Assembly (NCBI RefSeq): GCF_002752675.1
Contig: NZ_CP024608.1
Span: 992,001-1,056,000, forward strand
Origin: Massilia violaceinigra
GTDB lineage: Bacteria; Pseudomonadota; Gammaproteobacteria; Burkholderiales; Burkholderiaceae_D
Direction of reading: 5' to 3'
Length of the DNA stretch: 64,000 bases
In this document: one piece after another, positions 28,985 through 38,311 of the stretch
Layout of the letters: the number at the start of each line of letters is the position of its first letter
Numbering within the stretch: the stretch's first letter is position 1
Position numbers and translations under genes: made by a program
Notes under the pieces: model-generated
Told to the model about the DNA's origin: nothing
Seen by the model: only the letters and a program-made list of their open reading frames with translations
The model's database searches: none

Positions 28985-30661
28985 ATGGTCATCGCGGACT
29001 CCCCCCTCGACAAGGATGCTGCCGGTACGGTGGCGCAGTGGGATGTCGCCTATAGCCAACTGGTCGCGCGCATCCGGCTGGTGCTGACCGTGTCGGCGGT
29101 CCTGGTCGCCGTCCTCGACCACGCCGGCCCCGACCGTATCAACGTCACCGCGCTGCTGGTCCTGTCCGTCTATGCGGCGCTGTGCGCGGCTGTCTACCTG
29201 TTCCCCCAATGCCAGCCGCGCTGGACCCGCGGCAAGCTGCGGCACCGGCTCGACGTGGCCGTGTCGGCGGCCGTGGTGGCCGCGGTCGGCCCGGCCGAGA
29301 TTTTCCCGCTGGTCTTCCTGCTGTTCGCGATCGTGGTCGCATCGCTGCGCTACGGCCTGGCCGAAGGCGTGCGCGTCACCATCGCCACCGTCCTTCTGTA
29401 CTACGTGGCGGCCATCATCACGCTGCCCGACGTGACGCCGGCGCGCCTGCTGCTGCGCGCGGTCGTGCTGCTCGCCTTCGGCCGCGTAATCGCCCAGCTG
29501 GGCGAGATGCACATTCTGGCGGCACGCCGCCAAGCACTGCTGCGCGAACTGAGCCAGGTGGCCAATCCGCGCTTCGGCATCGACCGCAGCATGACCGCCG
29601 CGCTGGAGCGGGTGCGCGCGTTTTTCACTGCCGACAGCTGCCTGCTGCTGCTGGGCGACCACGACAGCGGCGGCCACGCGCTGCGCACAGTGCGCGCACA
29701 TGGCCCGACGGTGGCGCCGGCGGACCCGATCGACCCCGCCCTGGCGCGCGCCCTGCTGCCCGAGCCACCTACGCAGGTGCTGCTGTTCACGCGCGCGTGG
29801 CGCTGCTGGCGCGCCTTCGGCGGCTGCGCGCTCGGTCATGACAGTGCCTGGGCGCCGCACGACCCTGCCCGCCTGGAGGAAGTGGCCGACCTGCTGGGCA
29901 CGACCTCGTTCATCAGCGCCCCCGTGAGCTTTGGGCGCGGCAAGGGCCGCATCTACGTGGCCACGCGCCTGCGCCACCTGGGCCGCGGCGATGCACTGTT
30001 CCTGGCGCGTATCGCCGAACAGGGCTTGCGCGCCATCGACCGCATCGATCTGCTGGACCGCATCGCTTCCGACGCGGCCGGCCTGGAGCGCAAGAAGATC
30101 GCGCTCGACTTGCACGACACAGCCATCCAGTCCTACATCGGCTTGCAGCTCGGCCTGGTCGCTCTGTGCCGCAAGGCCGAGCCCAGCAATCCGCTCGCCC
30201 CCGACCTCGACAAGCTGGTGACGATGGCGGCCGAGGTCATCGCGCAGCTGCGCGACGAGGCCCAGCGTGCCTGCGGCGCCGCACCCGCCGACGACGCCAT
30301 CTTCCTGGCCGCGCTGCGCCGTCAGGCGGCCCGGGCGATGGCGACGTACGGCGTCGAGATCCGCATCGATGTCGGCGCCAACGTCACGCTCGGCGACCGG
30401 CTCGGCGCGGAAGTGCTGCAGATCGTGCGCGAAGGCATCAGCAACGTTTGCCGCCACACCGACGCCACAACGGCCACTGTGGCGCTGCGCTGCAGCGGCG
30501 CCATGCTGCATATCGAGATCGTCAACGCGCACAGAGGCAATGCGCCGCCGATCTTCCAGCCGCGTTCGCTCAGCGAGCGTGCCAGCGCCCTTGGTGGCGC
30601 TGCCTCCGTGCGCCAGGGCGGCGCCAACGACACCATTGTCACCGTGGAGATCCCATTATGA
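28985..30661 (+). CDS. NarL-family membrane sensor histidine kinase
   Basis: 558 aa from ATG at 28985 (a TTG at 28961 is an alternative). About five or six transmembrane helices fill residues 15-170, followed by a GAF-like region (about 195-340). The HisKA_3 dimerisation helix has the phospho-acceptor His377 in ERKKIALDLHDTAIQ. The ATPase domain has an N box EGISNVCRHTDA but is otherwise short. The stop overlaps the response regulator start (ATGA). The signal sensed is unknown; the only large operon next to it is the Tad locus. Confidence 0.88.
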   Translation: MVIADSPLDKDAAGTVAQWDVAYSQLVARIRLVLTVSAVLVAVLDHAGPDRINVTALLVLSVYAALCAAVYLFPQCQPRWTRGKLRHRLDVAVSAAVVAAVGPAEIFPLVFLLFAIVVASLRYGLAEGVRVTIATVLLYYVAAIITLPDVTPARLLLRAVVLLAFGRVIAQLGEMHILAARRQALLRELSQVANPRFGIDRSMTAALERVRAFFTADSCLLLLGDHDSGGHALRTVRAHGPTVAPADPIDPALARALLPEPPTQVLLFTRAWRCWRAFGGCALGHDSAWAPHDPARLEEVADLLGTTSFISAPVSFGRGKGRIYVATRLRHLGRGDALFLARIAEQGLRAIDRIDLLDRIASDAAGLERKKIALDLHDTAIQSYIGLQLGLVALCRKAEPSNPLAPDLDKLVTMAAEVIAQLRDEAQRACGAAPADDAIFLAALRRQAARAMATYGVEIRIDVGANVTLGDRLGAEVLQIVREGISNVCRHTDATTATVALRCSGAMLHIEIVNAHRGNAPPIFQPRSLSERASALGGAASVRQGGANDTIVTVEIPL

Positions 30662-31395
30662 AAAGTGAAGCACAGGACGACTCCGGCCCGGTCAAGGTCA
30701 TGCTGGTGGAAGACCACCAGACCATGCTGTGGGGGCTGCAAACCCTGGTCGACGCCGAACGCCCGCGCATGACGGTGGTGGGCACGGCGCGCACCTGCGA
30801 CGAGGCGCTGGCCGGCGCCGCGCAACTGGCGCCGGACGTGATCCTGCTCGACCTCGACCTGGGCGGCGTGTCCACGGTCGAGTTCTTGCCGGAACTGCTG
30901 GCCAACGGCGTCTCGCGCGCGCTGGTGCTGACCGCCGCCCACGATCCGGACCTGCTCGACCTGGCGGTACGGCGCGGCGCGCGCGGCATCCTGCACAAGG
31001 AAGTGACGGCCGAACAAGTCATCAAGGCCATCGCCAAGATCCACCGCGGCGAACTCTGGTTCGACGCCGACACCATGGACCGCGTGTTCGGCCAGATGCT
31101 GGGCTGGCGCCGCGCGCTGCGTCCCGATCCGCCCGAGGAAAAGCACGCCGCCCTGACCGCGCGCGAACGCGCCATCGTCAGCGCTGCCGTCGAACACAGC
31201 GGCTGCGCCAACCACGAGGTGGCGCAGCGCCTGTTCATTTCCGAGCACACCCTGCGCAACCATCTCAGTTCGATCTACCGCAAGCTCGACGTCCCCAACC
31301 GGCTCGGCATGTACGTGTACGCGATCCGCCATGGCCTGGTCCAGCCCCAGCCCGGCGAGACCGGCCCGCGCCACGAGCGCCTCAATGGGCACTGA
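30658..31395 (+). CDS. NarL/FixJ-family response regulator
   Basis: 245 aa. Receiver domain with acidic pocket VEDH and phospho-acceptor Asp in VILLDLDLGG (about residue 63), Thr in VLTAAHD and Lys in LHKEVTAEQ. The C-terminal LuxR-type helix-turn-helix is LTARERAIVSA...LFISEHTLRNHLSSIYRKL. Its 3' end overlaps the 3' end of tadC on the other strand by 14 bases. Control of the Tad locus is plausible from position but unproven. Confidence 0.92.
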   Translation: MKSEAQDDSGPVKVMLVEDHQTMLWGLQTLVDAERPRMTVVGTARTCDEALAGAAQLAPDVILLDLDLGGVSTVEFLPELLANGVSRALVLTAAHDPDLLDLAVRRGARGILHKEVTAEQVIKAIAKIHRGELWFDADTMDRVFGQMLGWRRALRPDPPEEKHAALTARERAIVSAAVEHSGCANHEVAQRLFISEHTLRNHLSSIYRKLDVPNRLGMYVYAIRHGLVQPQPGETGPRHERLNGH

Positions 31396-32290
31396 GCACC
31401 GGCATGATGGTGCGCACGATGATGATCATCGCCGGCCCCAGCACCACCATGATGATCGCCGGGAAGATGAACAGGGCCAGCGGAATGAGCATCTTGGTCG
31501 GTACCTTGGCCGCATGCTCCTCGGCCCGCACCTGGCGCTTGTGGCGCAGGTCTTCTGAAAACACCCGCAGCGATTCGCCGATGCTGGTGCCGAATTTATC
31601 CGATTGCGCCAGCATCGTGGCGAAGGTGCCGACTTCCTCGATACCGGTCCTTAGCGCCAGGTTGCGCAGCGATTGGGCGCGGCTGGCGCCGGCCCGCATC
31701 TCCAGGTTGGTCAGGTGCAGTTCCTCGGCCAGCGCGCGGCTGCTCATGCCCATTTCATCGGCCACCCGCGTCAAGGCGGCGTCCAGCCCCAGGCCCGCTT
31801 CCACGCACACCAGCATCAGGTCGGCGGCATCGGGAAAGTGCTCGAAAATCTCGCGCTTGCGCTCGCGCAGGCGCAGCCACAGCGCCACGTTCGGCAGGTA
31901 GCAGCCCGCCAGCGCCGCGATCCCCAGGTTCATCAGCACCGTCATTTCGTCCATGCCGGTGAAGGCGCGCAGCAGCAGCCAGGTAGCGCCCGCGAACACC
32001 AGCGGCAGCACCGTCTTGAGGCCGAAATAGATCAGGCGCGCGTCGTTGCGCCGGATGCCGGCATTGATGAAGCGCAGGCGCAGGGGCGAACTTTCCCAGT
32101 CGCCGGCGGGCGCCAGCACGCGCGCGAACGGGCCGACCGCCTGCGCCACGGTGGCGCTCCAGTCGGTTGCGGCGGCCGGATTGCCGATCGCGTCCAGCCG
32201 CCGGTCGAGGCGGGTGGGCACGAGCAGCAGATACAGGCCGGCGATGGCGGTGGTGACGGCCAGGCAGACCAGGGCAGCGAGCACGAACAT
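31382..32290 (-). CDS. tadC: Tad pilus inner membrane platform protein TadC
   Basis: 302 aa GspF-type platform protein of the Flp pilus motor. Hydrophobic N-terminus, two central helices (about 95-140), a cytoplasmic GspF domain (DAADLMLVCVEAGLGLDAAL, then SLRNLALRTGIEEVGTFATM) and C-terminal helices. Last gene of the Tad locus, 13 bases after tadB; its stop lies within the convergent response regulator gene. Confidence 0.93.
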   Translation of the reverse strand: MFVLAALVCLAVTTAIAGLYLLLVPTRLDRRLDAIGNPAAATDWSATVAQAVGPFARVLAPAGDWESSPLRLRFINAGIRRNDARLIYFGLKTVLPLVFAGATWLLLRAFTGMDEMTVLMNLGIAALAGCYLPNVALWLRLRERKREIFEHFPDAADLMLVCVEAGLGLDAALTRVADEMGMSSRALAEELHLTNLEMRAGASRAQSLRNLALRTGIEEVGTFATMLAQSDKFGTSIGESLRVFSEDLRHKRQVRAEEHAAKVPTKMLIPLALFIFPAIIMVVLGPAMIIIVRTIMPVLSAH

Positions 32291-32303
32291 GATGATCCCC
32301 TTT

Positions 32304-33311
32304 TCAGATACGGATACGAATGATGTGGCGCAGCAGCAGAATGCCGAACGCCATCGAAATGAGCATGCCGCGCACCAGGCTCTGGCCCAGCGGGTCGGTC
32401 CACAAAGGCGCCATGAATTCCGGGTTGAACACGCTCATCAGGCCACCGATGGCGAACGGCAGCAGCGACAGCAGCCAGGCCGACATGCGGCCCTCGGCCG
32501 AGAGCACGCGCACATGCCAGAACAGCTTGAGGCGCTGGCGGATCAGGCGGCTCAGGTTGGTCAGCACCTCGGTCAGGTTGCCGCCCGAATCGCGCTGGAT
32601 CAGCACTGCCACCACGAAGTAGCGCAGGTCGGTGATCGGCGCGCGCACGCTCAGGTTGCCCAGCGCCTGTTCGAGCGAGACGCCGAAGTTGATCTCGTCA
32701 TGCACCAGCCGGAATTCGCTGGCGATCGGCTCGGCCATTTCGTCGCCGATCATCTGCAGGCCGGCCCCGAAGGCATGGCCGGCGCGCAGGGCGCGCGCCA
32801 GCAGGTCCAGCGCGTCGGGCAATTGCTGCTCAAGTTTCGTCAGGCGGCGCCGGCGCCGGCGCAGCATATAGGCCAGCGGCAGCCAGGCCACCACGCCCCC
32901 CGCCAGCGCACCGGCCATGAAGGGCTGGTGCAGCAGTCCCGTCACCAGCAGGAAGCTGGCCGCGCCCAGCGCCACGCAGGCCAGCAGCAGTTTCGAGACG
33001 GTCCAGTTCAGGTTCGCCTGCAGCAGATAGCGGTCGAGCTGGTGGGCGCGCGGCAGGCGCAGCAACAGGCGCTGGAACAGCGGAAGCTCGCTCATCATGC
33101 GCTCGCGCAGCAGGTGCGACTGGGCCGAACTGTCGCCCGCCGCCGACAAGGCGTTGAGGCGATGTTCGATCTTCTTGGCCTGCGGTCCCTTGTAGGTCTT
33201 CCACATCAGGTACATCCCCTCGAACAGCAGGACCACCGCGATGAACACCAGCACCGACAGCAGCGGCGAAATGGGAGCGCCGCTGCCAGCGCCGTTGACT
33301 TGACTGAGCAT
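32304..33311 (-). CDS. tadB: Tad pilus inner membrane platform protein TadB
   Basis: 335 aa partner of TadC, with an N-terminal membrane segment, two central helices and a GspF domain (LPDALDLLARALRAGHAFGAG then QALGNLSVRAP). The C-terminus carries two more helices. It acts with TadC as the membrane base on which the CpaF ATPase turns. Nine bases separate its start from the cpaF stop. Confidence 0.93.
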   Translation of the reverse strand: MLSQVNGAGSGAPISPLLSVLVFIAVVLLFEGMYLMWKTYKGPQAKKIEHRLNALSAAGDSSAQSHLLRERMMSELPLFQRLLLRLPRAHQLDRYLLQANLNWTVSKLLLACVALGAASFLLVTGLLHQPFMAGALAGGVVAWLPLAYMLRRRRRRLTKLEQQLPDALDLLARALRAGHAFGAGLQMIGDEMAEPIASEFRLVHDEINFGVSLEQALGNLSVRAPITDLRYFVVAVLIQRDSGGNLTEVLTNLSRLIRQRLKLFWHVRVLSAEGRMSAWLLSLLPFAIGGLMSVFNPEFMAPLWTDPLGQSLVRGMLISMAFGILLLRHIIRIRI

Positions 33312-33320
33312 GATGGCCTC

Positions 33321-34667
33321 CTACTGGTAGCGGCGGGTGCTGTCGAACATGGCGTCGGGCAGGCTCACGCCGAACGCGCGCAGGCGGTCGCTGAACTTGG
33401 GGCGCACGCCGCTGGCCTGGAAGTAGCCTTCGACGGCGCCGTCGGCGGCCACGCCGGTCTGGCGGAAGGCGAAGATTTCCTGCATGGTGATGATGTCGCC
33501 TTCCATGCCGGTGATTTCCTGGATGCTGGTGATCTTGCGGCGCCCGTCGATCAGGCGCAGGCCCTGGATCACCACCGTGATGGCCGAGGCGATCTGCTGG
33601 CGCGCCGCCTTGTGCGGCAAATTCAGGTTGGCCATGCCGATCATGTTTTCCAGGCGCGAGAGGGCGTCGCGCGGGTTGTTGGCGTGGATGGTGGTGAGCG
33701 AGCCGTCGTGGCCCGTGTTCATGGCCTGCAGCATGTCGACCGCCTCGGCACCGCGCACCTCGCCGATGATGATCCGGTCCGGGCGCATGCGCAGCGCATT
33801 GCGCACCAGCGCGCGCTGCGTGATTTCGCCCTTGCCTTCGATGTTGGCCGGGCGCGTCTCCATGCGCACCACGTGCGGCTGCTGCAGCTGCAGTTCGGCC
33901 GCGTCTTCGATGGTGACGATGCGCTCGGCCGGCGGAATGAAGCCGGACAGGATGTTGAGCAGGGTGGTCTTGCCGGCCCCGGTGCCGCCGGCGATGATCA
34001 TGTTGACCTTCGACTTGCACAGCCCTTCGAGCACGGTCGCCATGTCGGGCGTGAGGCTGTGCAGGTCGTGGATCAGGTTATCCATCTTCAGCGGAATGTG
34101 GGCGAAGCGGCGGATCGACATCATCGGGCCATCCAGCGCCACCGGCGCGATCACGGCGTTCACGCGCGAGCCGTCCGGCAGGCGCGCGTCGACCATGGGG
34201 CTCGATTCGTCGATGCGGCGCCCCACCAGCGAGACGATCTTGTCGATGATGCGCAGCAGGTGCTTTTCGTCGGTGAAGCGCACCGTGCTCAGTTCCAGCC
34301 GGCCCTTGCGTTCCACGAAAATGCGGTTGTAGCTGTTGACCAGGATGTCGGAGACGGTCGGATCGGCCATCAGCAGTTCCAGCGGGCCGAAGCCGAGCAT
34401 CTCGTGCTGGATGTCGCGGATCAGCGAGCGCCGTTCCGATTCGTTGATGGCCGCCTGCTCCTCGTCGAGCAGGCGTTCGGCCATCACCGCGATTTCGCCG
34501 CGCAGCATGGGACCTGGCAGCGCTTCGAGCGCGGCCAGGTCGAACTTGTCGAGCAGTTTCAGGTGGATGCGCCCCTTGATGACGTGGTAGTCGTCGCTGG
34601 CGCCGGAGGCGGCCACGCGCATGTCGGCCTGGCTGTCGATGGCATTGAGTTGTTCACGGAAGGACAT
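33321..34667 (-). CDS. cpaF: Tad pilus motor ATPase CpaF/TadA
   Basis: Type II/IV secretion AAA-type ATPase, 448 aa, that powers Flp pilus assembly. Walker [10 protein letters not shown], Asp box [11 protein letters not shown], Walker [10 protein letters not shown] and the His box [19 protein letters not shown] are all present. The start at 34667 is chosen because AGGAG lies 6 bases upstream; a start at 34691 is less likely. It overlaps the end of cpaE by 14 bases. Confidence 0.95.
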   Translation of the reverse strand: MSFREQLNAIDSQADMRVAASGASDDYHVIKGRIHLKLLDKFDLAALEALPGPMLRGEIAVMAERLLDEEQAAINESERRSLIRDIQHEMLGFGPLELLMADPTVSDILVNSYNRIFVERKGRLELSTVRFTDEKHLLRIIDKIVSLVGRRIDESSPMVDARLPDGSRVNAVIAPVALDGPMMSIRRFAHIPLKMDNLIHDLHSLTPDMATVLEGLCKSKVNMIIAGGTGAGKTTLLNILSGFIPPAERIVTIEDAAELQLQQPHVVRMETRPANIEGKGEITQRALVRNALRMRPDRIIIGEVRGAEAVDMLQAMNTGHDGSLTTIHANNPRDALSRLENMIGMANLNLPHKAARQQIASAITVVIQGLRLIDGRRKITSIQEITGMEGDIITMQEIFAFRQTGVAADGAVEGYFQASGVRPKFSDRLRAFGVSLPDAMFDSTRRYQ

Positions 34668-35862
34668 GGGATTCTCCTGAGTGGCGTCCAAACAGGCGTC
34701 CGGTAAGGCGTCCGAACAGGCGCGACGGCACGCCGTCCTGCGCGGTGTGCGCGGCCTGCGGGCGCGTCATGAGCGCTTCGGCCAGAGCGGCCACGCCGTG
34801 CAGCACCGGGTTGGCGCGCGCGTTCGCCGTCAAGGGTTCGCCATGGTCGATCGCCGCGGTCACCTGCTTGTACGAGTTGGCGACCGTGTGGATCGCATAC
34901 TTGCCCAGCGCCCGCTCGATCTCGGCCACGCCGATCGCCCCTTTGCGCTCGAAGCGGTTGACGATCAGTTCGATCTTGTCGGCACCGTAATCGAGCGACT
35001 TGAAAATGGCCAGCATCTTCTTGGCGTTGCGGATCGACGCCAGGCCGGCCTGCAGTACCGGATAAATGCGATAGGCGCGGTCGAGCGCCTTGATGCTCAG
35101 GGTGGTCACCGGGCGCCCGATATCGAGCACCACGTAGTCGTAGTGCCGCACCGCCAGGGCCAGTACCGCCTCCACGTGCGCCGCGCTGATTTCGACCGCC
35201 TGCGCATGGTCGTCGGGCGCGGCCAGGATGCTGAAATTGGGCGTCACCTTGACCGTGCTGGCGGCCAGGAAGGAAGCGTCCAGGCGCGCGATGGCGCGCG
35301 CCACGTCGGCCAGGGTCGATGCGGGACGGCCATCGTGCACGAACGCGAGCGCGTCGCCGAACTGCAGGTTCAGGTCGACCAGCAGCACGGAACGGGTTTG
35401 CGCCAGCTGGTATCCCAGGCTGGTGGCGAGGAAGGTGGCGCCGCTGCCGCCCTTGCAGGAGATGAAGGCGAGCACCTTGCCTTCGCTGTGCGCCTGGGCG
35501 CCGCGCAGCTTGGCGCCGATGCGCAGCAGCGCCGCCTCCAGTTCGGCCGGCGCGAGCGGCGCCGGCAGCACCTCGCGCACGCCGGAGCGCATGGCGTTGA
35601 TCAGGAAGTCGGGGGTGCAGATCGCGCACAGCAGCACCACGGCGATGTGCGGATGGCCGCTGGTGAGCGCGCCGATGGCGGCCAGGCCCGCGCTGTCGGC
35701 GCAGCCGTCGACCAGCATCAGGTCGGGCTGGTCGCGCCCGGCCAGCGCCAGCAGGTCGCCGGCGCCGCCGACGGTGGGCAGCACCACGTGCGCGCCGCCC
35801 TGCAGCAGCTGCCCGATCTCGTTGATGCGTAGTTTGTCGGGCGATACGATGGCAATTTTCAT
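34654..35862 (-). CDS. cpaE: Tad pilus polar localisation ATPase CpaE/TadZ
   Basis: 402 aa with an N-terminal receiver-like domain (to about 125) that has lost most acidic residues, then a MinD/ParA-type domain. The Walker A region is CKGGSGATF, where the usual GKT is replaced by GAT; degenerate loops are known in TadZ. YVVLDIGRP is the switch-like strand. Likely localises the pilus machine. The C-terminus is Arg/Gly-rich. Confidence 0.92.
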   Translation of the reverse strand: MKIAIVSPDKLRINEIGQLLQGGAHVVLPTVGGAGDLLALAGRDQPDLMLVDGCADSAGLAAIGALTSGHPHIAVVLLCAICTPDFLINAMRSGVREVLPAPLAPAELEAALLRIGAKLRGAQAHSEGKVLAFISCKGGSGATFLATSLGYQLAQTRSVLLVDLNLQFGDALAFVHDGRPASTLADVARAIARLDASFLAASTVKVTPNFSILAAPDDHAQAVEISAAHVEAVLALAVRHYDYVVLDIGRPVTTLSIKALDRAYRIYPVLQAGLASIRNAKKMLAIFKSLDYGADKIELIVNRFERKGAIGVAEIERALGKYAIHTVANSYKQVTAAIDHGEPLTANARANPVLHGVAALAEALMTRPQAAHTAQDGVPSRLFGRLTGRLFGRHSGESHVLP

Positions 35863-35883
35863 GGCGAGTTCCTTGGTTCGGTT

Positions 35884-36324
35884 TTATTGGCAGATGAGCG
35901 CGTTATTGGGATCGCGCCGCATCATTTCGCGCGGCAGATAGGTGCTGAACGCGGGCAGCGCGCGCACCGGCATCACCGCCCCGACCACCGGCGAGAGCCA
36001 GCGGTATTGCAGGCTGGTGACGGTCACCGTCACCCCGGCGCAGCTGGCGGCGTCGCAGCCGGACGGCTCCCACGCCAGCGCCACCGCGCCGATTTCGGGC
36101 ACCATCATGCGCATCTTCTGCAGTACCTGTCCCTGGTTGGCCGGGTCGGCGCACACCACCGCGTAGCGCGCGCCGGCGCGGGTCGCCTCGGTGGCAGCGT
36201 TCCAGGTGAACAGCATGCGCGCCACGTCGGTCACGCCGAGCAGGAACATGAAGAAGAGCACCAGCACGAACGCCAGTTCGATCGTCGTCGCGCCGTTGCG
36301 GGGGGCTGTTTTCCTGGTTTTCAT
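35884..36324 (-). CDS. TadE-family minor pseudopilin (second copy)
   Basis: 146 aa. A basic N-terminus, then NGATTIELAFVLVLFFMFLL: Gly before the cleavage point, Glu at +5, and a hydrophobic helix as in TadE/TadF pseudopilins. The globular part contains three Cys residues. Its ATG overlaps the stop of the preceding TadE-like gene (ATGA). Confidence 0.87.
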   Translation of the reverse strand: MKTRKTAPRNGATTIELAFVLVLFFMFLLGVTDVARMLFTWNAATEATRAGARYAVVCADPANQGQVLQKMRMMVPEIGAVALAWEPSGCDAASCAGVTVTVTSLQYRWLSPVVGAVMPVRALPAFSTYLPREMMRRDPNNALICQ

Positions 36325-36749
36325 AATGGGCTGCGCATGGTGGCGCTGATATCGTTGAAGGAAATGACCGCGAACCTGGCCCCGAACATATTGGCCATCA
36401 GCGGCCGGAATTGGTAGCCCGAGACCCGGATCGTGACGGTGTTCATCAGCGGATCGCTGCCTGCCGTCTGCCAGGTCGGCGCCGGCACGTTGGCCGCCGT
36501 CAGCGCAGGGTCGAGCAGGGTGCCGGTGCCGGCCACGTTCCCGTACAAAATCATGTTGCGCGCCTCGACGACGTGGGTGCCCGGGGTTTGCACCGACAGG
36601 TAGCGCACCGCATTGCGCACGGTCTTGGCGGTGGTGTTGTAGCGGTAGACGGCGCGTCCGAGTTCGGCGCACACGAGCGAGAGAATGAGCAGCAGCGGCA
36701 GCACGAACGCGAATTCGACCAGGGCCACGCCTTGTTGACGTTTTTTCAT
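36321..36749 (-). CDS. tadE: TadE-family minor pseudopilin (first copy)
   Basis: 142 aa, starting MKKRQQGVALVEFAFVLPLL: prepilin-type cleavage after Gly7, Glu at +5, then a helix. Processed by the CpaA peptidase in related systems. It follows the TadG-like gene by 5 bases and overlaps the next TadE-like gene by 4 bases. Confidence 0.88.
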   Translation of the reverse strand: MKKRQQGVALVEFAFVLPLLLILSLVCAELGRAVYRYNTTAKTVRNAVRYLSVQTPGTHVVEARNMILYGNVAGTGTLLDPALTAANVPAPTWQTAGSDPLMNTVTIRVSGYQFRPLMANMFGARFAVISFNDISATMRSPL

Positions 36750-36754
36750 GGCGC

Positions 36755-38059
36755 TCACCTCACCAGTACCGGCACCAGCGGCCCGGCCAGGCCACCCGGC
36801 GTGCCACCCGGCGAGCAGGGCGAGGCCGCGATCCCTGCCAGGCCGCGAAACTCCAGCCTGGCCGGGTCGTTCGGGCCACTGAGTGGATGCAGCATGAACA
36901 TGCACACGAAATCGATGACCTGGGACGCGCCATTGATCACCGGGACGATCACCAGGCGCCGGCTGGTGCCGTACTGGCGGTGCTCGCCGGCCGCGCCGGG
37001 CGTGGCCAGCTTGTGGAAGCTGTTCAGGCGGTTGTTGTCGTTGAAGGCGATCTGCGACCCGGTCTTGATACTGGTGCCGGTGTCGGCCAGCGAGGCGTAG
37101 GCGGCGCGCTTGGTGATGTAGTTCTGGGCGCTGGCGTGCGAGCCGGGTGCCGGCGTGCCGGCAAAGGCATTCTGCGGTACCGCATTCTTCCAGTTGGCGG
37201 CAGTGTACGAGTATCCGCTCTGGTCGGGATGGTTCAGGGCGGGGGAGTCGCTGTTCTTGTAGACCCCGAAGCGGTAGTTCCACGGCCGGTCCACGCTGGT
37301 TTGCGCGCCCGGGGTGCCGAGCGTGTCGCCCAGGCGTGTGCCGCAGTAGCCTCCTTCGGCCAGTTCGGCGGCCGTTTCGCTGGCGCTTTTGCTGCCATCG
37401 AGGTTGTACCAGCCCATTTCGCCGGCCGAGGAGGCCGCGCCGGCCTTGTCGAACACGGTCACCCATTCGCCGACCAGGAAACCGTAGTTGTTCGATGGCG
37501 TGCCGCCCACCTTGGCTTTCATCGCCACCGGGATCGGGCAGGTGCTCTGGGCGCTGCCGCGCGTGGCGACCGCGCTGGCCAGCACCGCGCGCGTGGACGG
37601 ATTGGCCGTGCCGTTGCCGGCAAACGTGCCCAGCGCGTGCAGCAGCCACATTCTTATCCCGCTCTGGCGGTGCTCGCACTGCGCGTAGCGCGCGCTGGCG
37701 GGGGCGGTGGTGGGCATGTAGCTCTGGTCCCGGAAGCTGATGCCGGTGTCGGGCAACTGGCCCTTGCCGTCCCAGCTCGCCGACTGCAGGTTGACCCGGT
37801 TCAGGTTAGCCGCGGTGGTGCCGGCGCGGCGCGCCCGCGCCAGTGCGCTCGACTGGCCGTCGAGCTCCTGGGCCGCGGCCAGGGCGCAGCTGTCCATGGC
37901 CGTTTGCAGCTCGGTCTTGACGATGAACAGGCGCCCCAGGTCGAAGGCGATGGCGACAAACCCCAGCAGGAAAAACAGCAGGAAGCAGACCGTCAGAATC
38001 ACCGCGCCGTGCTGGCGCTGGCGAACTGCGTATCGATTGTGCGGGATCATGGTTTTCAT
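36755..38059 (-). CDS. tadG: TadG-like pilus assembly protein
   Basis: 434 aa. One N-terminal transmembrane helix (about 19-45) preceded by RQHGAVI, then TELQTAMDSCALAAAQELDG, the typical TadG/Flp putative pseudopilin beginning, and a long periplasmic domain. ATG at 38050, preceded by GGATG, is an alternative start. The gene starts only three bases after the T-run of a terminator-like hairpin, so its expression probably depends on readthrough from the pilin genes. Confidence 0.85.
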   Translation of the reverse strand: MKTMIPHNRYAVRQRQHGAVILTVCFLLFFLLGFVAIAFDLGRLFIVKTELQTAMDSCALAAAQELDGQSSALARARRAGTTAANLNRVNLQSASWDGKGQLPDTGISFRDQSYMPTTAPASARYAQCEHRQSGIRMWLLHALGTFAGNGTANPSTRAVLASAVATRGSAQSTCPIPVAMKAKVGGTPSNNYGFLVGEWVTVFDKAGAASSAGEMGWYNLDGSKSASETAAELAEGGYCGTRLGDTLGTPGAQTSVDRPWNYRFGVYKNSDSPALNHPDQSGYSYTAANWKNAVPQNAFAGTPAPGSHASAQNYITKRAAYASLADTGTSIKTGSQIAFNDNNRLNSFHKLATPGAAGEHRQYGTSRRLVIVPVINGASQVIDFVCMFMLHPLSGPNDPARLEFRGLAGIAASPCSPGGTPGGLAGPLVPVLVR

Positions 38060-38061
38060 CC

Positions 38062-38097
38062 AAAAAATGACGGGCCGCGGGCAGGCCGCGGTCCGTC
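38062..38097 (-). terminator. Terminator-like hairpin between pilin genes and tadG
   Basis: Read on the minus strand, GACGGACCGCGG (38097-38086) pairs with CCGCGGCCCGTC (38080-38069) with a single mismatch and a five-base loop, followed by A and six T residues (38067-38062). It lies 11 bases after the flp1 stop. A strong, partial terminator here would raise pilin mRNA over assembly gene mRNA. Confidence 0.75.
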
Positions 38098-38107
38098 GGC
38101 TGGTGGG

Positions 38108-38311
38108 TCAGGCGCAGGCGCCGCCGGTCAGGCAGGATTCGACGCGGGCGATGAAGCCGGAGAAGCTGGTGCCGGTGAGATTGCGCAGCGCGACCACCAG
38201 GATGATCGAGACGACCGCGATGATCAGCGCGTATTCGACCACCTGGGCGCCTTCGTCGTCGCGCAGGAAGGAGCGGATGCTGCGGCTGGCGTTGTTGAGC
38301 AGGGCGTTCAT
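38108..38311 (-). CDS. flp: Flp-family type IVb pilin, downstream copy
   Basis: 67 aa prepilin and major pilus subunit candidate. Cleavage after Gly21 (RDDEG then AQVVEYALII) with Glu at +5, giving a 46 aa mature pilin. Two Cys (60 and 66) near the end could form a disulfide. Residues 17-67 are identical to the upstream copy; residues 1-16 differ. AAAGG is 7 bases before the ATG. Confidence 0.95.
   Translation of the reverse strand: MNALLNNASRSIRSFLRDDEGAQVVEYALIIAVVSIILVVALRNLTGTSFSGFIARVESCLTGGACA

Noticed and set aside
27602..30532. 976-codon open frame on the minus strand
   Set aside because: It lies opposite ychF and the histidine kinase, shows no domain, and crosses a terminator and an intergenic gap.
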